The translations under genes and the position numbers were made by a program. From DASSBG01 sp965651365 (GTDB lineage Bacteria; Pseudomonadota; Gammaproteobacteria; Xanthomonadales; Rhodanobacteraceae), in the NCBI GenBank assembly GCA_965651365.1, contig CBFGSA010000139.1:1-6673 (forward strand): a stretch of 6,673 nt of DNA. Direction: 5' to 3'. Below are positions 1 through 4,380 of the stretch, one piece after another (positions within the stretch are counted from its first letter, which is position 1; every line of letters starts with the position of its first letter). Under the pieces are notes generated by a model that saw only the letters and a list, made by a program, of their open reading frames with translations, was not told the origin of the DNA and did not search any database.

Positions 1-6
1 CCGGCC

Positions 7-135
7 GTCATCCTGGGGCCGCCGCAGGCGGAACCCGGGATCCATTTTTGGCATTTGACCTCCGCCGAAAGCCCTTGCTTTTCGGAAGGGGACAATGGGT
101 CCCGGGTTCCTCGCTGCGCTCGGCCCCAGGACGAC
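7..135. repeat. REP-like inverted palindrome pair (BIME-like) upstream of eno
   Basis: Two related arms of about 40 nt lie in inverted orientation, at 7-46 and 94-135. The reverse complement of the right arm matches the left arm at both ends: both begin GTC, A or G, TCCTGGGGCCG, and both finish AACCCGGGA, T or C, CCATT. Only the centre differs. The left arm is itself a hairpin: TCCTGGG (11-17) pairs with CCCGGGA (34-40) and CCGCC (19-23) with GGCGG (27-31), closing on a GCA loop. The spacer holds a further imperfect hairpin, CCGAAAG (64 onward) with CTTTTCGG (78-85). The layout resembles bacterial REP/BIME elements, which are usually intergenic and dispersed. Whether copies exist elsewhere in this genome cannot be seen here. 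No transposase is present. Confidence 0.7.
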
Positions 136-225
136 GAGACGAAAACATTTCTCTACTTCTCTGCGTCTGCGCGCAGGTGCATGCCGGATCGCGTCCCACC
201 TTGCTGCGCCCGGCCCTCGCGACGA

Positions 226-243
226 GGACACAAGCAAGTGTCC
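226..243 (+). promoter_or_regulatory. Perfect 6-bp hairpin in the eno leader
   Basis: GGACAC (226-231) and GTGTCC (238-243) form a perfect inverted repeat around the 6-nt loop AAGCAA. It ends 35 nt before the eno start codon. No run of T follows, so it is not a simple intrinsic terminator. It could be an mRNA-stabilising leader hairpin or a small operator, but a 6-bp stem in GC-rich DNA can arise by chance. I could not identify a convincing sigma-70 promoter between 136 and 278. Confidence 0.35.
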
Positions 244-278
244 GAAACCACTCTGCAACAGGAATCACGAGATCCATC

Positions 279-1571
279 ATGAGTACCCGCATACGCACTA
301 TTGACGCCCTGGAAATCCTCGACTCGCGCGGCAACCCGACGCTGGAAGCCCGCGTCACCCTGGCCGACGGCAGTGTGGGCGCCGCACGCGTTCCTTCCGG
401 CGCGTCGACCGGCACCCGCGAGGCAGTGGAGCTTCGCGATGGCGACAAGACGCGCTTCGGCGGCAAGGGCGTGAGCCAGGCGGTCGACAACGTCAACACC
501 ACGATCAACGATGCGCTCAAGGACTCCGATGCCGCCAATCAGCGCGCACTGGATGAGGCGCTGATCAAGCTGGACGGCTCGCCCAACAAGTCGCATCTGG
601 GCGCCAATGCGCTGCTGGGTGTATCGCTGGCCGCAGCCCATGCGGTCGCGGCATCGCGCGGTGTGCCGTTGTGGCAGAGCCTGGCCGGCGAGCGTGCGCC
701 GGTGCTGCCCTTGCCGCAGATGAACATCATCAATGGCGGGGCGCACGCCGACAACAATGTCGACATCCAGGAGTTCATGATTCTGCCCGCTGGTTTCGAG
801 CGTTTCTCCGATGCGCTGCGCGCCGGCGCCGAGGTTTTCCATGCCTTGAAGGCCGTACTCAAGGGCCGCGGCCTCAGCACCGCGGTTGGCGACGAGGGCG
901 GCTTTGCGCCGGACCTGAAGTCCAACGAGGAGGCCATCGAAACCATCATCGAGGCCATCGGCCGGGCCGGTTATCACGCCGGCGAGGACATTCTGCTGGG
1001 CCTGGATGCCGCATCGTCCGAGTTCCATGACAGTGGCAAGTACCACCTGATGGGCGAGGGCGAACGCTTCACGGCCGGGGAGATGTGCGACTTTCTGGCC
1101 GCCTGGTGCGACAAGTACCCGATCGTCAGCATCGAGGACGGCATGGCCGAAGACGATGCCGAGGGCTGGAAGCTCTTGACCGGGCGTTTGGGCCAGCACG
1201 TGCAGCTGGTCGGCGACGACAACTTCGTGACCAATCCGGCCATATTCCAGACCGGCATCGATGCAGGCATTGCCAACGCGATCCTGATCAAGCTGAACCA
1301 GATTGGCACCTTGAGCGAAACCCTGGACGCGATCGACATGGCCGCCGAAAACGGCTATGCGGCGGTCATTTCGCACCGCTCCGGCGAAACCGAGGACACC
1401 AGCATCGCCGATCTGGCCGTCGCGACCAGCGCCAGCCAGATCAAGACCGGCTCGTTGTGCCGCAGCGACCGCATTGCCAAGTACAACCGCCTGCTGCGGA
1501 TCGAATCACAGCTCGGCGACCGCGCCCGCTTTGCCGGTCGCGATGCCTTCGTGCAACTCACCTCACGGTAG
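279..1571 (+). CDS. eno: Enolase (phosphopyruvate hydratase)
   Basis: Cytoplasmic glycolytic enzyme that interconverts 2-phosphoglycerate and phosphoenolpyruvate; in many gammaproteobacteria it is also a component of the RNA degradosome. The product is 430 residues, the usual family length (E. coli 432), and begins MSTRIRTIDALEILDSRGNP. The catalytic glutamate lies in GDEGG (E206). Magnesium ligands are visible in SIEDG (E286) and GDDN (D313). The catalytic lysine is K338 in ILIKLNQIG. The loop HRSGETEDT starts at H366, and QIKTGSLCRSDR carries K389. The open frame extends upstream through the repeat region to 48, but homology begins at the ATG at 279, so that start is chosen. The Shine-Dalgarno is weak: GAG at 269-271, or a more distant AGGA at 260-263. 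ftsB follows after 6 nt, a pairing common in gammaproteobacteria. Confidence 0.98.
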   Translation: MSTRIRTIDALEILDSRGNPTLEARVTLADGSVGAARVPSGASTGTREAVELRDGDKTRFGGKGVSQAVDNVNTTINDALKDSDAANQRALDEALIKLDGSPNKSHLGANALLGVSLAAAHAVAASRGVPLWQSLAGERAPVLPLPQMNIINGGAHADNNVDIQEFMILPAGFERFSDALRAGAEVFHALKAVLKGRGLSTAVGDEGGFAPDLKSNEEAIETIIEAIGRAGYHAGEDILLGLDAASSEFHDSGKYHLMGEGERFTAGEMCDFLAAWCDKYPIVSIEDGMAEDDAEGWKLLTGRLGQHVQLVGDDNFVTNPAIFQTGIDAGIANAILIKLNQIGTLSETLDAIDMAAENGYAAVISHRSGETEDTSIADLAVATSASQIKTGSLCRSDRIAKYNRLLRIESQLGDRARFAGRDAFVQLTSR

Positions 1572-1577
1572 GCATGC

Positions 1578-1886
1578 ATGCTGCGCGCTGTCGTGATCGT
1601 GCTGCTGGTGCTGCTGGTGACTTTGCAGTACACCTTGTGGTTCGGTGACGGCGGCTACCGCGATGTGGCCTGGCTGAAAAAGCAGGTAGCGGAACAGAAG
1701 GCCGAGAACAGGCGGCTGCGTGAGCGCAATCGGGCACTGGAGGCCGAGGTGGTCGACTTGAAGCAGGGGCGGCAGGCCATTGAAGGCCGCGCGCGCTCGG
1801 AACTGGGTCTGATCAAGCCGGGAGAGATCTTTTACCAGGTGGTGGGGCCGACCCCGGCCACTGCGGAGAGCGCAAATGACCGGTGA
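1578..1886 (+). CDS. ftsB: Cell division protein FtsB
   Basis: Small bitopic inner-membrane protein that joins FtsL and FtsQ in the divisome and helps activate septal peptidoglycan synthesis. It has 102 residues (E. coli 103). A hydrophobic membrane segment covers about residues 3-20 and runs into the family-typical LQYTLWFGDGG. A charged coiled coil with leucine/valine repeats follows (about residues 32-66, WLKKQVAEQKAENRRLRERN onward). The periplasmic tail includes ARSELGLIKPGEIFYQVV, the conserved FtsB end. The start is the ATG at 1578, preceded by GGTAGG at 1567-1572, which overlaps the eno stop codon. An ATG at 1574 is out of frame. The last 11 nt overlap the start of ispD. Placement between eno and ispD supports the assignment. 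Confidence 0.94.
   Translation: MLRAVVIVLLVLLVTLQYTLWFGDGGYRDVAWLKKQVAEQKAENRRLRERNRALEAEVVDLKQGRQAIEGRARSELGLIKPGEIFYQVVGPTPATAESANDR
1865..1870 (+). promoter_or_regulatory. Shine-Dalgarno site that decides the ispD start
   Basis: GGAGAG lies inside the end of ftsB and places GGAG 7 nt before the ATG at 1876. A second in-frame ATG at 1894 has GAAGG ending only 4 nt upstream. The spacing favours 1876 and gives the short leader MTGEGS ahead of the conserved nucleotide-binding strand. Confidence 0.55.
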
Positions 1887-2595
1887 AGGTTCAATGTGGT
1901 GCGTACTGCCGGCCGCTGGCGTGGGCGAGCGATTTGGTGGCGATTTGCCCAAGCAGTATGCGCTCCTGAACGGCCATGCCGTGTTGTGGCACACCTTGCA
2001 TCGGCTTGGCAGCCATTCGGCCATCGCCGGCATCGTGCTGGTGCTGGCGGCCGATGACGAGTGGTGGCGTGAGCATCTGGGCAATGCCGAGGATGCCGGT
2101 TACCCGACTTCGTGTCCGGTGCATCTGGCCACCGGCGGCTACACCCGGGCCGATTCGGTACTGGCCGGCCTCGAAGCCGTACCGCCCGAGGTCGGGCCCG
2201 AGGACTTTGTGCTGGTACACGATGCCGCGCGGCCGTGCGTGCGCCACGAGGACATCAGCCGCCTGATCGATGAAGTCGGTGACGGCGATGGCGGCCTGCT
2301 CGCCACGCCGCTGGGCGATACGCTCAAGCGCGCCAATGCCGATCAATGCGTGGCAGCCACCGAACCGCGCGAGAGCTACTGGCGCGCGCAGACGCCGCAG
2401 ATGTTCCGGCGCGAGGCGCTGGCCGCGGCGCTGGCCGCAGCGCGTGTCGCGGGCATGGCGGTCACCGACGAGTCGATGGCCATGGAGCAAGCCGGCGTGG
2501 CGCCCCGCCTGGTGCAAGGCGGCGAAGACAATATCAAGATTACTCATCCAGTCGATCTGGCTGTGGCCGGCTACCTTCTGGAGCGCCAGGCATGA
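1876..2595 (+). CDS. ispD: 2-C-methyl-D-erythritol 4-phosphate cytidylyltransferase (IspD)
   Basis: Third enzyme of the MEP isoprenoid pathway: it transfers CMP from CTP to methylerythritol 4-phosphate, giving CDP-methylerythritol. The product is 239 residues, a normal family length. The N-terminal CTP-binding motif is LPAAGVGERFGGDLPKQY (residues 11-28, with R19 and K26 as expected catalytic residues). It is followed by GGYTRADSV (87-95), VHDAARP (114-120), RAQTPQ (170-175), VTDE (196-199) and GGEDNIKITHP (215-225), all in the family order. The gene overlaps the end of ftsB by 11 nt and the start of ispF by 4 nt (ATGA), so translation is probably coupled. The adjacent ispF catalyses a later step of the same pathway; ispE, which acts between them, is not in the window. 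Confidence 0.97.
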   Translation: MTGEGSMWCVLPAAGVGERFGGDLPKQYALLNGHAVLWHTLHRLGSHSAIAGIVLVLAADDEWWREHLGNAEDAGYPTSCPVHLATGGYTRADSVLAGLEAVPPEVGPEDFVLVHDAARPCVRHEDISRLIDEVGDGDGGLLATPLGDTLKRANADQCVAATEPRESYWRAQTPQMFRREALAAALAAARVAGMAVTDESMAMEQAGVAPRLVQGGEDNIKITHPVDLAVAGYLLERQA

Positions 2596-3068
2596 TGCGC
2601 ATCGGCCAGGGTATTGATGTGCACGCTTTCTGCGCGGGCGGTCACGTGGTGCTGGGTGGTGTGCGGATCGATCATGATCACGGCCTGGACGCCCACTCCG
2701 ATGGCGACGTGGTGATCCACGCCCTGTGTGATGCCATTCTGGGCGCGCTGGCACTGGGCGATATCGGCGTGCACTTTCCACCCACAGAGGCCCGCTGGCG
2801 CAATGCCGACAGCCGCGAGTTCCTGCGCGCAACGTGCGCCATGATGCGCGAGTCGGGCTATGTGCTTGCCAATGCCGACATCACGGTGATCTGCGAGGCC
2901 CCGAAGCTGGCGCCGCATACGGCCGCGATGCGCGCCAATCTGGCGGCCGATCTGGCTTGCGACATCCAGTCGGTCAGCATCAAGGCCACCACCAGCGAGA
3001 AGCTCGGCTTCACCGGCCGCGGCGAGGGCATCGCAGCCCAGGCCGTGGTACTGCTGGACGCCACGTGA
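2592..3068 (+). CDS. ispF: 2-C-methyl-D-erythritol 2,4-cyclodiphosphate synthase (IspF)
   Basis: Fifth enzyme of the MEP pathway: it cyclises CDP-methylerythritol 2-phosphate with release of CMP. The enzyme family forms a zinc-dependent homotrimer. It has 158 residues (E. coli 159). The N-terminus MMRIGQGIDVHAF supplies metal ligands D9 and H11, and HSDGDVVIHALCDAILGA supplies the third, H43. LGDIGVHFPPT (55-65) and KATTSEKLGFTGRGEGIA (131-148) complete the active-site and nucleotide-binding segments. HFPPT replaces the commoner HFPDT, a change outside the metal ligands. The ATG at 2592 overlaps the ispD stop and has GGAG 8 nt upstream (2580-2583). A second ATG at 2595 would remove one residue and is less well spaced. 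The stop codon overlaps the truD GTG start. Confidence 0.97.
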   Translation: MMRIGQGIDVHAFCAGGHVVLGGVRIDHDHGLDAHSDGDVVIHALCDAILGALALGDIGVHFPPTEARWRNADSREFLRATCAMMRESGYVLANADITVICEAPKLAPHTAAMRANLAADLACDIQSVSIKATTSEKLGFTGRGEGIAAQAVVLLDAT

Positions 3069-4084
3069 GTGCCGGGGAACTGGCCCGCGCCCACGGCGGC
3101 GCGCCTTTGCGTGGTGTGCTGAGGGCGATACCTGAAGACTTCCGTGTCACCGAGCAACTCGGCTTCGCAGCGGACGGCGCAGGCGAGCACGTGCTGCTCA
3201 TCGTGCGCAAGCGCGGCCTGACCACGCAGCAGGCAGCCGATATCCTGGCGCGGCACGCGGGCGTCAAGCCTCTGGCTGTCGGCTATGCCGGCATGAAGGA
3301 CCGCCACGCCGTCACCGAACAGGCCTACACCGTGCAGCTCGCCGGTCGCGACGAGCCCGACTGGCAGGCGCTGGCGCGCGAGGACATCGAGGTGTTGGCC
3401 TCGAATCGGCACCAGCGCAAACTCAAGCGTGGCGCGCTCAAGGCCAACGCCTTCGTGATCGTGTTGCGCGATGTAACCGGGGATCACGACGCCGCCGAGC
3501 GGGTGCTCACGGCCATCCGTGCGCAGGGCGTGCCGAACTATTTCGGCGTGCAGCGCTTCGGCCGCCGCGGCGACAACGTCGCGCAGGCACGTGCGATGTT
3601 CGGTGGCCGCCGGGTGAAGCGCCAGCAGCGCGGCATCCTGCTGTCGGCCGCGCGCTCGCACATTTTCAACGCCGTGCTCGACCGGCGTGTCGCCGCCGGC
3701 AACTGGAACCGTGCAATTCCGGGCGAGATCTTCTGCCTGGCCGGCTCGCGCGCCTGGTTCGGTCCCGAACCATTCTCCGAGACGCTGGCCCAGCGCCTCG
3801 CAGCCGGCGATATCCATCCGTCCGGCCCGTTGTGGGGGAAGGGTGAAGCGCCCGCAGCGGAGGAAGTGGCGGCAATGGAAAACGCCGTGGCAGCCGAATA
3901 CCCCGATCTTGTTGCAGGCCTCGCCCAGGCCGGCCTCGAACACGACCGCCGCGCGCTGCGCCTGCTGCCGCAGCAACTCGAATGGCGCTGGCCCGACAAC
4001 CACACGCTCGAACTGCGCTTCGAACTCCCCGCCGGCGGCTACGCCACCATCCTCATCCGCGAACTGGCCAAGACCTGCAGTTGA
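3065..4084 (+). CDS. truD: tRNA pseudouridine(13) synthase TruD
   Basis: Converts uridine 13 of tRNA (in E. coli tRNA-Glu) to pseudouridine. It has 339 residues (E. coli 349). The N-terminal GVLRAIPEDFRVTEQLGF (from about residue 18) is the usual family opening. The catalytic aspartate is D79 in AGMKDRHAVTEQ. NYFGVQRFGRRGDN (158-171) is the characteristic TruD motif, followed by the TRUD insertion domain. The C-terminal strand GGYATILIREL is intact and only a short tail, AKTCS, follows. I chose the GTG at 3065: it overlaps the ispF TGA (GTGA), has a weak GGA 6 nt upstream, and no ATG exists before the catalytic region. The usual downstream neighbour in gammaproteobacteria, surE, is missing. 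A minus-strand sirtuin remnant begins almost at the stop codon, so the last few residues may derive from a rearrangement. Confidence 0.96.
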   Translation: MSAGELARAHGGAPLRGVLRAIPEDFRVTEQLGFAADGAGEHVLLIVRKRGLTTQQAADILARHAGVKPLAVGYAGMKDRHAVTEQAYTVQLAGRDEPDWQALAREDIEVLASNRHQRKLKRGALKANAFVIVLRDVTGDHDAAERVLTAIRAQGVPNYFGVQRFGRRGDNVAQARAMFGGRRVKRQQRGILLSAARSHIFNAVLDRRVAAGNWNRAIPGEIFCLAGSRAWFGPEPFSETLAQRLAAGDIHPSGPLWGKGEAPAAEEVAAMENAVAAEYPDLVAGLAQAGLEHDRRALRLLPQQLEWRWPDNHTLELRFELPAGGYATILIRELAKTCS

Positions 4085-4089
4085 TTCTG

Positions 4090-4380
4090 GACCTTGATCC
4101 GGTCGCGGCGCTTCAGTTCAGCCAGTGCCCGATGCGCCGGATTGGGCTGCGCGCCTGCCACGTTACACCAGCCCAGCATGCTGCGTGCGCAGTAGCGCGC
4201 CCGCGCCAGCTTGCTACCCATGAGCTGCAGCAGGATCATCGGTGTCGGCCCTTTCCAGTCACCCTCCAGGTTGCGATAACCGGGAATGCCCGAGTCCGTG
4301 CCAATCCCGATCCCGGTCGGAACCAACCGCCGCGGATGGCGATCGACAAACGAGAACGGCGCGTCGATGTTCAGGGCATG
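4090..4380 (-). pseudogene. Remnant of a SIR2-family NAD-dependent deacylase (sirtuin), N-terminal part only
   Basis: About 95 minus-strand codons match the start of a bacterial sirtuin: FVDRHPRRLV, then TGIGIGTDSGIPGYR, LEGDWKGPTP, LMGSKLARARYCARSMLGW and AQPNPAHRALAELKRRDRI. Intact family members read TGAG-x-S-T-x-SGIP-x-YRD at the NAD site, RYWARS further on, then a QNVD-x-LH segment, a catalytic histidine and a four-cysteine zinc site. Here GAG has become GIG, YRD is YRN and RYWARS is RYCARS. The reading ends at the truD 3' end without catalytic histidine or zinc cysteines; intact proteins are about 240-290 residues. No normal start codon is in frame near the expected beginning: the ATG at 4377-4379 is in the pbpC frame and reaches the pbpC stop after one codon. 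The open frame from 4515 merely overlaps pbpC. The gene once lay directly downstream of pbpC. It is very probably non-functional. Confidence 0.8.

Noticed and set aside
55..83. TTGACC at 55-60 as the -35 box of an eno promoter
   Set aside because: No acceptable -10 hexamer lies 16-18 nt downstream, and the hexamer sits in the spacer of the palindromic element.
48..278. N-terminal extension of enolase, or small ORFs in the 5' region
   Set aside because: These codons run through the palindromic repeat and the leader. Enolase homology begins at the ATG at 279 and the resulting length matches the family.
153..1376. A 407-codon open frame on the minus strand opposite eno
   Set aside because: It is antisense to enolase, whose motifs are complete, and shows no family motif of its own. 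It is a codon-bias shadow.
4085..4370. Intrinsic terminator between the convergent truD and pbpC
   Set aside because: I found no GC-rich hairpin followed by a T run on either strand. The space is accounted for by the sirtuin remnant.
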